Source of the DNA: Margaritispora aquatica
Lineage: Eukaryota > Ascomycota > Leotiomycetes > Helotiales > Discinellaceae
Assembly: GCA_007644065.1 (NCBI GenBank)
Contig: VJWN01000021.1
Location: 262,271 to 326,270, forward strand
Reading direction: 5' to 3'
DNA: 64,000 nucleotides
In this document: in pieces, positions 10,929-22,321 of the stretch
How positions within the stretch are numbered: position 1 is the first letter of the stretch
Layout: each line of letters starts with the position of its first letter
Notes under the pieces: model-generated
The model's input: the letters and a program-made list of their open reading frames with translations, nothing else
The model's database searches: none
What the model was told of the DNA's origin: nothing
Translations under genes and position numbers: made by a program

Positions 10929-11562
10929 ATGGAAGGCCTTACAGGCGATGAAACTGTCACCACACCTCACATGCGCACTGTTTATTATAAATACTGGGAT
11001 GAGAAATCCTTACTTCCAGATATATTCGTTCTGAAATTTCAACACTTGTGGATAAAGGCCCACGATAAGTACCGCTTGTTTGATCCTCAGAAAGTTGCGG
11101 TGGAGTACAATTACGCTTATGCTTTAATATATGTATGTGGTAACATTTACAAGAGAGTGATTGTGGAAAATATGGTTGAGTTTCCTCGAACGAGTGGAGG
11201 AAGTTCTGAAGGATACGTATTCTCCCGAGTGGAATTTTACAACGGAAGCCTTTTCCTTCTCATCCAAGGTGGCTGCAAGATTTCATCTCGAGCGTAAGCA
11301 GCTCGATGGTTATTGCTATTACATAGTGAACGCCATAGAGAAATTGCAGAGAGGGGATAGGGAATGCCAAACCAGGGCAGCTCATTTGTCTCATACATTG
11401 GCAAAGCTGTTCGAAAAGTGGGACAAGGGAGAGGAAGCTCGGGAAGAGACTCATCGGACGGAATTGATATTAAGCAGAATTCAGGGTGTCGAGATGGCTC
11501 CAAAGAGTCGTCGGAGGAGAAGACGTGGAAAAAATGTGGAAGGGATAAGTAAGGATACTTAA
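10929..11562 (+). CDS. Hypothetical protein, weak two-exon model
   Basis: Not recognised. Exon 10929-11132 followed by exon 11200-11562 gives 188 residues. The donor GTATGT is good; the acceptor GGAG is poor but is the one that links the two coding-like frames. The first part (YYKYWDEKSLL, KYRLFDPQKVAVEYNY) and the second (LERKQLDGYCYYIVNAIEKL) look like folded protein; the C-terminus is basic (KSRRRRRRGKN). Upstream, the same frame as exon 1 is open from 10643 but closed by a single TAG at 10914-10916. The locus may therefore be a larger gene that has decayed, or may start upstream with an unseen intron. Function unknown. Confidence 0.35.
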
Positions 11563-12071
11563 CAAAGGTCGAAAAAGAGGAACTCGTCACTGATTAAAGA
11601 TGACATAAAGTTTGATTTGTGTATGGATTTCGACCTTTTCTGACTATTCTGCCTTTTTTCTCCAATAAATTGACCGTTTCAAGCGTGCCATGCTTTATCT
11701 TGTCAAAGATAATTGGGCTATGTTCAATATCAGTACAACCTCATCTATAACTCATTTCTTTCAGATCTAAGCAGGAGTTAGGGTGTTGACTTTTTTTTGT
11801 TGCAGTTGATAGAGAGAGAGATTTCTTTGAAGAGAAAGAAAGAAGCATAGGAACTATATCATCAATAAATTTTCGCTTATTGGTACTATCGCCATCAGTC
11901 ATTGTTGTTTGCTATTTTCGAGTGACGAAAATGAAAGCCTAGTTTGCTCTATATACAGATTTTTAAACTCAAGCTTGGAATGAATATGGCGGTAATACGA
12001 AGAGCAAAGCTTTTGACTTTTTGCTTGTATTATACCCACAACCGATGATCATGATGATCTTGCTCCACAAT
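11563..12071. other. Convergent intergenic region
   Basis: AT-rich 3' flanks of two converging genes, with a T-run near 11792 and GA-rich tracts at 11812-11850. No gene seen. Confidence 0.5.
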
Positions 12072-13406
12072 CTAAACACCAGACAAATCACCAGCATGGC
12101 CGTTCCAAACCTCTCCATCTTTCTTTCCCTCAACACTCCCAGCCATCTCAAGCCCGTGCTCTGAACCAACAACCAAGCCACTTCCGCTCTTCTCTCCCAA
12201 CTTCCCCTTCTCCACATACTTGCTCTCCAACCACTCCAAATAATCCGAACTTCCCCCCTTCTCCCTATCAGGCCTAGAATCCAGCCACCTCCTCTCAGTA
12301 CTCGCTACAGTATCCAGTCCGACCCTATCCATCATCGCGCACACGCCCCGCTTACTCCCAAAGAAATCCTTAAACAACTCATCCACCTCTTCCGGGCCCG
12401 CAACACCCTCCTGAAGAATCTTGAGCGTCTCTCTCTTCATCGCGCCAAACAAGCGCGGGAAAATCATGCCCATGCTCTCATTCCTCACATGCAGTGGCGT
12501 GAGTCCTACTTCCTGCATACGTGCTTTCAGAAATGGGATGAGATTTGGTGCAGTGGAGCCACATGACATGAGCTCGACGCAGCGATTTGCGGGCGGGATG
12601 TAGTACAAGGTGTTGAGAACGCGCTCGCGGTGCTGGACCTCGTCGACGAGGTCGCGGGAGCGGAAACTAGCCGAGTTGGTCGCGATGATGCAATCTCTGC
12701 TCGCGGTGCGGTCAACACGGCCTAGGATAGAGGTTTTGAGCTCAAGGTCCTCGGGTAGGCAGTCAATCACCATCCAGGGTGATTGGTGAGCGAGGGTGTA
12801 TGAGCAAGCATCGTGAAAGGACTTGGTGAAGTGCACCTTTCCTGGCAAGGTACCTTGGTCGGCGCAGTAGGAGGAGAGATTGTCGGCTACGAAAGACTGG
12901 GAGGAGATGAGCGCGCTGGGAGATGTGTCGTAAACGGTTACGGGTTGGCCGGTTGAGGCCCAGATGACTGCTAGACGTCGACCGAGGACGCCGGATCCGA
13001 GTATCGTGATTGGGCGTGAGAGAGGGAGAGCGGGGGCATGCCAGGTTGAGGCAAGCGGTGGAGAGGGAGCTGAATGTGGTGGGGAGACAGGTTTGCTTGA
13101 ATATGCCCTGTTGTGTGATCTTGAGCTGATGACCGGAGATGTTGCATTCCGAGGACGGTGGGTTGAGGAGCAAATTTGGGGTTGGGATTTTAGGTTTGAG
13201 GGTGATGTTAGTGAAATGCCTTTCTTGGTCGGAGATGGAGGGAGGGCTGATTGGAATGCTGCAGAGAACAACAATGGTGGTAAAGGTGTTGTGGATATAG
13301 ATCGGCGAAGTGCCGACGAGATGTGGCGCTCGGTAGATGAGTTGATAGCTTTTGAAAGCCGTGTAGGCGAGGCTTGGGATAGAAGACGCATCTTAGATAG
13401 AGACAT
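12072..13406 (-). CDS. Mitochondrial 3-hydroxyacyl-CoA dehydrogenase-like protein
   Basis: Single exon, 444 residues. The first about 45 residues are rich in Arg, Ser and Leu without acids (for example RLLSQASPTRLSKAINSS), a typical mitochondrial presequence, followed by a Ser/Pro-rich linker to about 130. A Rossmann NAD-binding domain follows with ITILGSGVLGRR (Gly137, 139, 142). The C-terminal helical domain lies around 285-400. The fold is that of 3-hydroxyacyl-CoA dehydrogenase, the third step of beta-oxidation. However, the position normally holding the catalytic His (HxxNP; HYYMPP in fungal relatives as I recall) is Leu267 in LNTLYYIPP. The protein may have lost dehydrogenase activity or changed substrate. 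It is convergent with the hypothetical gene before it. Confidence 0.85.
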   Translation of the reverse strand: MSLSKMRLLSQASPTRLSKAINSSTERHISSALRRSISTTPLPPLLFSAAFQSALPPSPTKKGISLTSPSNLKSQPQICSSTHRPRNATSPVISSRSHNRAYSSKPVSPPHSAPSPPLASTWHAPALPLSRPITILGSGVLGRRLAVIWASTGQPVTVYDTSPSALISSQSFVADNLSSYCADQGTLPGKVHFTKSFHDACSYTLAHQSPWMVIDCLPEDLELKTSILGRVDRTASRDCIIATNSASFRSRDLVDEVQHRERVLNTLYYIPPANRCVELMSCGSTAPNLIPFLKARMQEVGLTPLHVRNESMGMIFPRLFGAMKRETLKILQEGVAGPEEVDELFKDFFGSKRGVCAMMDRVGLDTVASTERRWLDSRPDREKGGSSDYLEWLESKYVEKGKLGEKSGSGLVVGSEHGLEMAGSVEGKKDGEVWNGHAGDLSGV

Positions 13407-14136
13407 GATGGAGTAGTATTCGCTTGTGGATAAATCTGCAATGGAAAGGGAGGATGTGGAATTTTAATGAAGAAATGAAGTGCTGATTGATTGATTGATC
13501 TAGCCATGCTCGGCATGCTCGCACGATCAGGTCATACCGAGATGGAACCATTCGTGCTACAATCTTTAGAGAGCTGCAAGTCGGCAGATTCCTGGGTCAG
13601 AACATATTGGCTTTCTGGCATAGAACTACATCAGGCCACTTGGTGGGGTGATATTTTGCATATTCGCTTGATTGGCGAATGAAGTTGAAGTAGATCGCAT
13701 TACGCCGCTTTTGGATCGAGCTCGGCTTATCTTTGTCGGAGCCAACCTCTTCATAATTGGAACAAAAGATTGTATGACTATCTAAGCACATTACAATCTC
13801 CAGGATACTTAGAACCTGCCAAAAACAAATCAAATGCTCGATATGCTAATAGTTGCGACACATTGACAAAAGTCGTTTATCTCACCTTACTATATTCTTC
13901 ATTCGACTATGATGATTTGCGTCAGCCTCGGATATGCAATTGGAATATTATTCTATCAAAAGGAAAACCTGTTGCGATCAGGATCTTATCCAAATATATG
14001 AGAAGGAATTCGACATACATTTTCTCAAGAAAAGAAATCAAGGATGAGATGAAGAGCAGGGACTTTAGTACAAACGCTAGGATCTACAGCATCATCGGCA
14101 TGCAATTCGAGGTAAGACTTATCGAACAGTTATCAT
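13407..14136. other. Intergenic
   Basis: Promoter of the dehydrogenase-like gene and 3' flank of the cation exchanger. A plus-strand frame at 13770-14168 starts with ATG and is open for 133 codons, but it has AT-driven composition and no recognisable domain; I do not call it. Confidence 0.45.
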
Positions 14137-15475
14137 CTACCTTCTATAGACAGTTAACTCGAGAGCATTGAATGCAATATACAAAATAAACAGTAAAGCG
14201 CCTATCCACTGGTTACCACCAAACCACACTATGATGAGGAGTAGAAGAGCACATCCCCAGGCGCACCATACTTCAAAAGAAAGCATATGAGATGTGAGAA
14301 TAGCGTTCGCATCACCTTCTCCTCCAGCTCCCAACAAGATTCCTAGGCACAATGTGAGAAGGAACACATTACTGCCTGCAATTGAGGCAACTAGCAAAGA
14401 GCTGTCACCTTCAAGACCTGCAATGATGGAGATGAACTTCTCGGGTAGAGTCGAGAAGATTGAAAGAATGGTCAAGCCAAATACCATCCCTGAGATTTGG
14501 AATGCTTCAGCTAAATTGGCGGAAGAATAGGAAAGTATAAATCCAGAGACAGCGATAGTGAGAAAACCCAGCACCATTTTGATAGTGTAGAACACAATAG
14601 TTCGAACGTGCAATCTCTCTCCAGGGTTGGTTAAACGTGGGGTGCGCAATGATCGAAAAGTGTGTGCTCTGAGGGGACCCAAGGTTGACCTCCGGCTTAG
14701 CATTAGAGGTGAATCTGAATTGAGAGCTGAAGTTGGAGTTTGGAATCGACCAAGGAGTGGGGTATCAACTGACGGTCGTATTTCATGGGCCGTCATGACG
14801 GAAATCTGAAGTGCAGCACTAGAATCTGTTGGTGACTCAACACGAATCTCGATATTGACTTCGTCATTATTCTGTGAACGAACGGCGTCCTGGCCCGATG
14901 TAGAAGTGCCTTCGATTATCATTCGGTCATCTTGTTCAACTACCGGCATAGTGAGGTATCCTTCGTAGATAGCCAGTCCCACGGCAAAGATATAGACGGC
15001 AAAGAAGACCATGTAAAACAAACCACCCGTAAAGTCCATACCATGGGTATAGTGTATGAGCAGGAAGACCGACGAAGATATGAACGATGCGCCACCGTAA
15101 AACCTTGCGCAAGAGTCAAATTTCATGGCCCCTGGATACATGATCATTGCGAGAGCGAGCCCACCAAGGATATTTCCAACAGAAGAGCCGATGATATTCC
15201 CCAGGCCTATTTGAGCTTGATTTTGGAAGATGGAGGCGACGACGATGGCAAGCTAAATGCGTGTCAGAAAGCAACAGATCAACACATTTTATTGAAAAAC
15301 TACGAACCTCTTCCCATTCTGCTCCGGCGGTAACAAGATGAGCCAAGGTTGGGGAAATGCCGACTTCTTCAAGGATGATTGCAGAGTTCTCGATGAAATT
15401 GTCGGCGCCATACTGGAGTAAGAAAAGACCGGCGACGAGAGCTGAGCTATCAAATGCGACGGCTTCCCAATCCAT
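14137..15475 (-). CDS. Sodium/calcium exchanger family (CaCA) membrane protein
   Basis: Cation antiporter, 427 residues, exons 15475-15308 and 15252-14137. Alpha-repeat 1 includes TLAHLVTAGAEWEEL and LGNIIGSSVGNILGG. Alpha-repeat 2 includes STLPEKFISIIAG and VASIAGSNVFLL, with the conserved acidic residues in both (GAE, LPE) that bind the cation. The two halves are separated by a hydrophilic loop of about 120 residues (roughly 140-260). About ten membrane helices are expected. Family members exchange Ca2+ (or K+) for H+ or Na+ at the vacuole or plasma membrane. The protein is shorter than fungal Vcx1-like or animal NCX proteins, and alpha-repeat 1 is divergent. The ion is not decidable from sequence. 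The intron (55 nt) falls exactly within alpha-repeat 1. Confidence 0.85.
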
Positions 15476-17267
15476 TACGAGTAGATGAGAAGTAATTTGA
15501 CATTGTCGCCTGTCTCAATGGTGAATACAGGGCTATCCTAAGCAGGAGAAGGAGTGTCAAGTATTTCCATTTTCGGCGAAATCTTGTTTAGCGAGAAGGA
15601 ACGCAGGAGCAGGTATTCGCAATTTCTTACCTTATGCTCAAACTTTACACTTATGTCAGACTTGAGATTTCTACTGTCATTTCCATCCACCTCTCCAATT
15701 TCCCCCTCTTATCTTTTCTCAACTCCAATCTAGCTGGAGTTTCACTCGAGCCGAAATCATCTGTACACAACATACACCAGTATTGTCAACTGCAATACAC
15801 ATATAGCATGACAGAGCTACCGCATCGCGAAGAGTCTCTTAGAAGATAAAGTGTAAGCTAAGATGGCGATCGAGATATTTCAGGTCAAGTCACTTTTTTC
15901 TTCGAATCATCGGAACTAACTGCAAACTGCGCAAAGTTATCACGTTGCTAAAATTGACGGAATCTGTAAAGAACGTCACGTTCGTTCTCGCCTTCCAAGT
16001 TCGACTTGAATAATCTCAAAGAGCGGACTAAGTAAAGATGAATTGAATCATCCTTGTCTGCCTCTGTCTCGAACTTCAAAGACTTTAAGCTGACCGGAAA
16101 CTCCCACGGATAAAGTGATCGACGATCTTCCTATTTCGGGAAGTTATTGCAGGCTAGAGTGTGCTGTCCGCTCAATCAGTCATCAACATTTCTTGGGTGC
16201 AATGAAAATTGATCTGGGTGTGAAGGTATGCCAACAATTTGAGTTTAAACCTTTTTTGTTTAGACCCTAACCTATTATCATTTATCGGCAGCATCATAAT
16301 AACGCATAAAGCTGACTTCAGATTTTGGTATACGTCGCCTGGTTCCGAGAAATGAGTGTACATTGGAGATGCAACAAATCCAGAAGTTTATGGAGAGCAA
16401 CGTCCTCGATGGTATTTCTGATGTTGATGCTGGAAGTCTCAACACAAATGGTTCATGGATTTGCACAGCACATCCCAATATTCGAACCAAGGGCACCAAA
16501 GGGGAAAGCCACTCACCTACCGGCAGCCCAGTGTGCCATGCAGATAGAGATTTCAAGACATGAATTCAAAGATGCTTGGGCACGTAGTGTCCTGATGAAC
16601 CCCGCTCGATACTAAATGTAAGTACCGAGGCCACCGAGGTGCTAAAGAAAAGCTTTGGCTCCTACCCCAGATGCTACGCTTTTGCTAATATACGGTAGTG
16701 CATCTGGTGATCGGCACTGTGCAGTCATCCTCCAGGAGTTGGGTTGGAGAACAACATTATCCAAGATGTCCAATGAACGTGAACCAGTTCTCAAAGAAGG
16801 CCCACCACATTCCCAGCGAGCCGCGGCATTCTAATATCTGCCCAGGTAGCTCCTCAGAAATAAAGGCTGCTTAAGCTTCCACGGGGCAAGCTTAATGTCG
16901 ATCCAAGAGCTAAGGATAAAGCTAAGCATTTGTGGCTTGTGGGGAGTTAAGCTTGTTTTAAGCCGGGACGTTTTGGTATCGAGTCTTGATATGTTGAAGC
17001 CAGGTTTCTAATGTTAGAAGAAAGATGTCCGGCTGAAACTACGAAGAAGAGGCAGATCATGATGTCTTTGCTGACCATTATGTCCTCGATAGTCTGGTCT
17101 GAGCAATGCGTTGGCTTTGCAAAAATTGTTGAGCTAATTTGGTGTTTTTACGGGAATTAGCTGACTGGAGAGATGTATATCAAGCTGACTATTTCCCTTA
17201 CCTCCTTGCCTCTATTTGCGAAGTCTTCAAGAGAGCCATTTTTTCGGAATTCACATATCTCGTCAAT
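15476..17267. other. Divergent intergenic region, no gene seen
   Basis: 1.8 kb between the divergently transcribed exchanger and peroxygenase genes. Several frames of 60-95 codons occur on both strands around 16200-16600 but overlap each other without domain signals. It presumably holds both promoters. Confidence 0.45.
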
Positions 17268-18613
17268 ATGAAGTACTCGACAGGAATCCTTGGCACATTT
17301 GCATTGTGCATCTCTCAAGTGACAGCCTTCCCGACTGCTGCAATTGAATATGCAGCCAAGTCAGAGAGAGATGCCATGGCAGCAGCCGACATCGCAGCAG
17401 CTGTCGCAAACCACCAGGCAAATTATCGAGCACCTGGTTTCAATGCTACCGCGCAATACGTCTCGACGCACGGTGTGCACGAATTCGTCAAGCCAAACAT
17501 CGCAGGTGGTGACAACCGTGGTCCTTGTCCAGGCCTGAACGCCATGGCAAATCACGGATATATCCCACACAATGGTGTCGCCACTATCCAGCAGTTCATC
17601 GATGGCACATATGCGAGTATGTATTCTGCTGTTTTTCACCTCGAAGCACCAGCTAACAGTCCTCTTTAGCATTTGGGATGGGTAAAGACCTAGGCGGCTT
17701 CCTTGCCATATATGGTGCCATTTTTGATGGCGACTTGACCCAGTGGTCTATTGGTGGTCCAACGCCATATGTTCCAGGAATTGCTCTGCTCGGCACTCCT
17801 CAGGGGATCTCAGGATCACATAACAAGTATGAGGCTGATGTGTCGCCTACACGTCCAGACTTGTACCAATATGGCAATGCCTATAAGGTCATCGTCCCCC
17901 AATTCCAAGAGCTGTTTTCGATGCAACCGAACGCTGCCACGGCCAACTACGACCTCAGTGTTTTGACGCCATTCCGAGCCAGTCGATTCCAACAGTCTAT
18001 TGATAACAACCCCTACTTCTTTAACGGACCATTCTCGGGTGTTCTCGTCCAGCCAGCAGCATACACTTTCATCTATCGCTTCATGAGCAACAAGTCCACC
18101 GAGTATCCCGAAGGCCGACTCAACCAAGATGTCTTGAAGTCCTTCTTCTCCATCACCGGCACCTCTGGCAAGTTCGTATGGACTGAAGGCTACGAGCGCA
18201 TCCCTGAGAACTGGTACAAGCGCGCCATCGGAGACGAATACACTATCCCATTCTTCCTCACCGATGTCCTCGCAGCAGCAGCGCAATACCCTCAGTTCCT
18301 AAACATCGGAGGTAACACTGGCAAGACGAACACCTTCACAGGTGTTGACGTCACTAACCTCACTGGAGGTGTCTACAACGGTGCCACTCTTGCTCAAGGA
18401 AACAATCTCGAGTGTTTTGTCTTCCAGCTTTTGATCCAAGCCGGTCCTGATTTGTTAGAGCAGGTATACACCAATCCTGGTCCAGCCAATAGCAAGCTTG
18501 GCGGTGCAATTGGCGATGCTCAGGGTGGTACTATTTGCCCGCAGTTGAACAAGATCGATTATAGCCAGTTCAGCAAGTATCCTGGTGCTAAGGGCGCCAT
18601 GGGGACCTTTTAG
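17268..18613 (+). CDS. Secreted heme-thiolate peroxidase/peroxygenase (Peroxidase_2)
   Basis: Chloroperoxidase/unspecific peroxygenase family, 430 residues, exons 17268-17616 and 17670-18613, joined by a 53-nt intron with a GCTAAC branch. A signal peptide (about residues 1-20) is followed by the proximal heme ligand motif GPCPGLNAMANHGYIP (Cys87). After the intron come GMGKDLGGFLAIYGAIFDGD and LLGTPQGISGSHNKYEADVS. Enzymes of this family use H2O2 to halogenate or oxygenate organic compounds outside the cell. The distal motif reads SHNxxE rather than EGD or EHD. Length and architecture match the long type. The ATG at 17268 is the first that gives a signal peptide. Substrate unknown. Confidence 0.93.
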
Positions 18614-19863
18614 GTGTCAAGCCGGACTTGAAGGATGACAATAGTGGATGGATATATGGGTTGGTAAAGTGGTTAAGCTGGGCTGGTGGCATTGATTTGA
18701 CTTCGTTTCGGTAATCTTGGGTTGATGGGAAATTTGGATTTTCCATTGGATTGATTCCGATGTCTATTTCCATCGATCTTGAGTGCTATCGTCGCGTTAG
18801 TGTTCTTGTAAATAGTTGATATGGGTGTCACTCTTTATGAAATGAATATTATTGCTGAGATATTATCCTACATACGTGGTATCGATTCATCAGTGTTGAG
18901 AGGTAAAAGCTGTCGTGGGTGAAAATAAGTCAACATGATTTCTACTTTTCCGCTTTCTACCTCAAGAGAGCCGTCTGCTGTGAAGTTGTTAGTAAGGTTC
19001 GGGCTATGAATTTGGAATTCGGAGTTTCACCGACATTGGTACCTCGTAGCTTTGGCTATTGAGGCGGCCATAGCAATAATGTTAGACAATAATCGTGTGG
19101 TTGTTAGTGGTACATACCATATTAATTTGAGGTAGAAGCATTTATAGGAGGGTAAACAGGTAGGTAGAAAAGCACAAGAAGTGAAATATATGCTCATGAA
19201 AACACATCTTTAGAATGACACGGGGAAAGAAGTCTTTGCTTGATAATGGTGATGTGATGTTTGAGAAGCGGAAAAAGGTCAGAAAGAGAAAAAGAGGGGA
19301 GCAGAGTCGGATTGGGAAGATGGTCGTCATGATATGACGAGAAGAAATGTGGAGAAGGTCGGTGACTGGTAGAACAAATTTTGCTGGACATTAGCACGTG
19401 TGTATGCGACAAAAGATTCAGAAGATGGAAACCATGAAAAGGTTCCTTCACTTCATCGCTACAGGACAAACAAACATATGCCTGTGATAAACCCAAATGC
19501 CAGGATGCGCAGCTAGTTGTTGACTACTGATGAAATCTCAATGCCATTTAGAACAGAGATAAACTAGGGTATCGACGTAAGTTTTGAAGTTAAACCAAGC
19601 GCGACACGTTGAACAGCCAAGTGCCATTCTCCCCTTCCCATAAAATTGCCTGTAATTAGCCACGCTGGGCGTGGGATGCAAAAACGATACAAGACGCAGA
19701 GTACAATGATTTTCAAATCCCGCCGAACGCCCCGAAAACACCAGCAACGCCAGGGGCCCAAGCCAAAATTTTGCCCATCGGATTTGCAATGGTATAAAGT
19801 GCCAATGTAAAACTGCGTATAGAAAATGCAATAAAATGCTTCAATCAAGAACGTGTTCACAGC
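18614..19863. other. Convergent intergenic region, no gene seen
   Basis: 1.25 kb between the 3' ends of the peroxygenase and PHD genes. Contains AG-rich stretches (about 19250-19350). Overlapping short frames on the minus strand lack domains and mutual consistency. Confidence 0.45.
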
Positions 19864-21486
19864 TTATGAACCATTAACACGCATTCCATTTTCCTCTACC
19901 TTCTCTCCACGATCGTTGAATACCATATGGTTAAATGAATCAAAATCATTGTGGTCGACGAGCCAATCGAGATCATCCTCGTCAGGGCCAAGCTTTGACA
20001 TCAATCCGGTGCCAGCTTTGGGGTATGGGGGACTTGGAGGTGTACTTTCTCTGCTTTCATCTTCAACATTCTGGGTATTCATAACGGCGTGCGAGGAACT
20101 GGGCATGAAGGATGATTGAGTTGGGTTATATGCATTGAAAGCAGGTTGGGGTGGAGGCGTAGGTGTAGCCACAGAAGGTGATGCAGATTTGCCAGGCTGT
20201 ATCTTGCGGATAAAATTTATAGGAGCCGTAGGATTTGCTTCAGCACGAGTGAAGAGACCAGCCGTAGATGTCGCTGATGGTGGGAAGGGCTGCTGTGGAT
20301 GGATGTTTGTACGACCTTGATATGCTGGGGACTGTCGCGTAGGAGGAATGACAGGCATAAAGACATGAGGAGGATGCGCATTCGATACTGGAGGAAAGAT
20401 TGGCAAGTTAGGGTGAAGCGCCGAAGCTTGGAGCAGGAGAGAAACGAGTTGTTGGTGAGGAAGGGAGCTCAGGTATGCTCTTTTCTAGACACTATCAGAC
20501 TTGTCCAACAACATTGTTAGATTGGGGGATGCTACCTCTTCTGTACTTTTTCCCTGCCAGCTTACACCCCGCACTGTCTCATATCCAGTGGGTCCTACTT
20601 GCACAGAACCGACTGGGAGAGAAGTTGGAGCTGGAGCTGAAGCCGGAGCCGCAGTTGGTGTTGGCACAGTCTTCATACCCTTCTTACGGCTACAGTCTGC
20701 ACAAAACCACTGGGATTTCTCATCCTTCACCGTCTCGTCATTTATGGAGGGATCGTGGCACATTTGATGCCAGCCTAAATTACAACCGTCACAAAACACA
20801 ATCATGTTGTTCTGAGGACTATGTCCTCGACCACATCTTTTGCATAGAGCTTGTTCTTGTGACCGCTTGGAAGGGGCCCTTCGCTTCGTAGATATGCTGT
20901 AGGCCTCCGGTACAAATTGTGCAGGCTTGTTTACTTGCCGTCCAGATTGTGTGATTTTGGGAAGCTGTGTCTCGACCTCGGATTCGTCAGATTCGGATTC
21001 TCCCCCCAGTTTAGACATATTCGAATCAGACTCTTCCTCCTCTTCGCTAGTGGTTTCGGCCTCTCTTGCCCGCTTCCTTTTAGTGCCAGCTCGCCCCTTG
21101 GGTTTGGCTGCCGATTTTCCCTTTGCGCTTGTTCCACCAGCATTGCTTCCTGTCGGAGTCGCAGACGTCCTAGAAGCAGATGCGCTACCCCCAGCATTTG
21201 CCCTCGCTGTCCTACTTCTGTTATTACCAATTGGAGTTGTGGGAATCTCCATATTGTGTGAGGTCTTCATGGTAGAAAGCACGTTGCGTCGCATATCCTC
21301 AAATCCAGGTGGAGTACCAGAGAGTGAAGAGAGCGACAAGGCAGAAGACACGCCCGAATTGATGCGCTTGAGGATCATTTCAGTGGCAGCGGAAAATTGA
21401 GGGACATATCGAGGGGGGGAATCGGTTGTTGGCGCGGGTTTGTTGCTTGCCCCAGCTGGAGACTTTGGAGGGTCGTTGGATGCCAT
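19864..21486 (-). CDS. PHD-finger protein
   Basis: 523 residues, exons 21486-20536 and 20484-19864, joined by a 51-nt intron (GTAGCA donor, CTAG acceptor). The N-terminal half is Ser/Thr/Ala-rich and disordered with basic and acidic patches (GTKRKRARE, then TTSEEEEESD). The PHD zinc finger (about residues 240-295) starts CKRCGRGHSPQNNMIVFCDG and continues CNLGWHQMC, ending WFCADC, which gives the full C4HC3 set. Past the intron a conserved helix (RAYLSSLPHQQLVSLLLQA, ALHPNLPIF) identifies a fungal family in which this motif follows the finger. PHD fingers usually read histone H3 lysine methylation, so a nuclear chromatin role is inferred. The ATG at 21486 is the first in frame; the frame upstream is open but has no ATG. 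Confidence 0.9.
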
Positions 21487-22321
21487 GTTTGTCAACAGTG
21501 GAAACTGTAAAAGGTTGATGTAGCTTTGCGCCGGAAGTTTTCGTATCTCAGAAACCAATGTAACACTCTTGAGGGCCGTCAGAGGTCTTGAGACTGGATC
21601 TGGAGCTTGAGATCAAGCTCGACCGAGCTCAATTGGTATGTTTGTGAAGCTCCTCGGAGGAGCTAGGAAGCTCGATAATTCCTTGGTCTCGAATGAGGGA
21701 TGTATATCAAAAGAGCGTATATCGATGCTCAAATATCGTGACCACTGCACACATCAATTGGCGCGTCTCGTTTTGATGGAATGAACGTCTTCGCGATGTG
21801 TTTGCAGAGCAGTTACAATGATGCACAAGTGCTGTCATGCGAGTCGAGAAGAATTCGAAGGTGGGTATCACATGACATAATGTCATGTGATATAGTGGCT
21901 AGCTCTATTTCAGGTTCCATGCAATTCATGCTTGGTGATAGCCTTCCCCCTCACAATGTTTCATTTCTAACTCTTGCCTCTTCAAGTTACCTTGTGGAAG
22001 TTGGTTATCTGTCTGGCGCTTAGAGTACGAACTCTACTTATCTACGGATTGGATGCTCATGACATCTTTTCTTACACATTAATATTCACAATTACGTTCT
22101 ATTTAAGTTGTCGAGACTCTTGATGAGTCGTCCTCTAGTCTCATATACTCGGATTCGTATTGATATGAGATACTTTATAAAGGTCATGAGGAACATAATC
22201 CAAGGTGACCAACTCATTGCCTATGAAAAAAGCTATAGCTGACTTGATTCCCAGTCAGAAAGTCAAACATGATGACCAGATCAACAACTCCTTCTCATGT
22301 ATTTGCCTACCACTAGTGTAC
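21487..22321. other. Intergenic, PHD-gene promoter side
   Basis: 835 nt between the kinase 3' end and the PHD gene start. Includes the perfect 27-bp palindrome at 21866-21892 and otherwise no supported gene. Confidence 0.5.
21866..21892. promoter_or_regulatory. Perfect palindrome with two TCACATGA-type sites
   Basis: 13-bp arms TATCACATGACAT and ATGTCATGTGATA around a single A. Each arm holds ATCACATGA, which resembles the RTCACRTGA element bound by Cbf1-type bHLH factors. It lies 380 nt upstream of the PHD-protein ATG. The structure is certain; the factor is inferred. Confidence 0.55.

Noticed and set aside
13770..14171. 133-codon plus-strand frame between two minus-strand genes
   Set aside because: AT-driven composition, no domain, and it overlaps the 3' end of the cation exchanger.
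16172..16615. Several 60-96-codon frames on both strands
   Set aside because: Mutually overlapping, no domain, no consistent exon chain; treated as chance frames.
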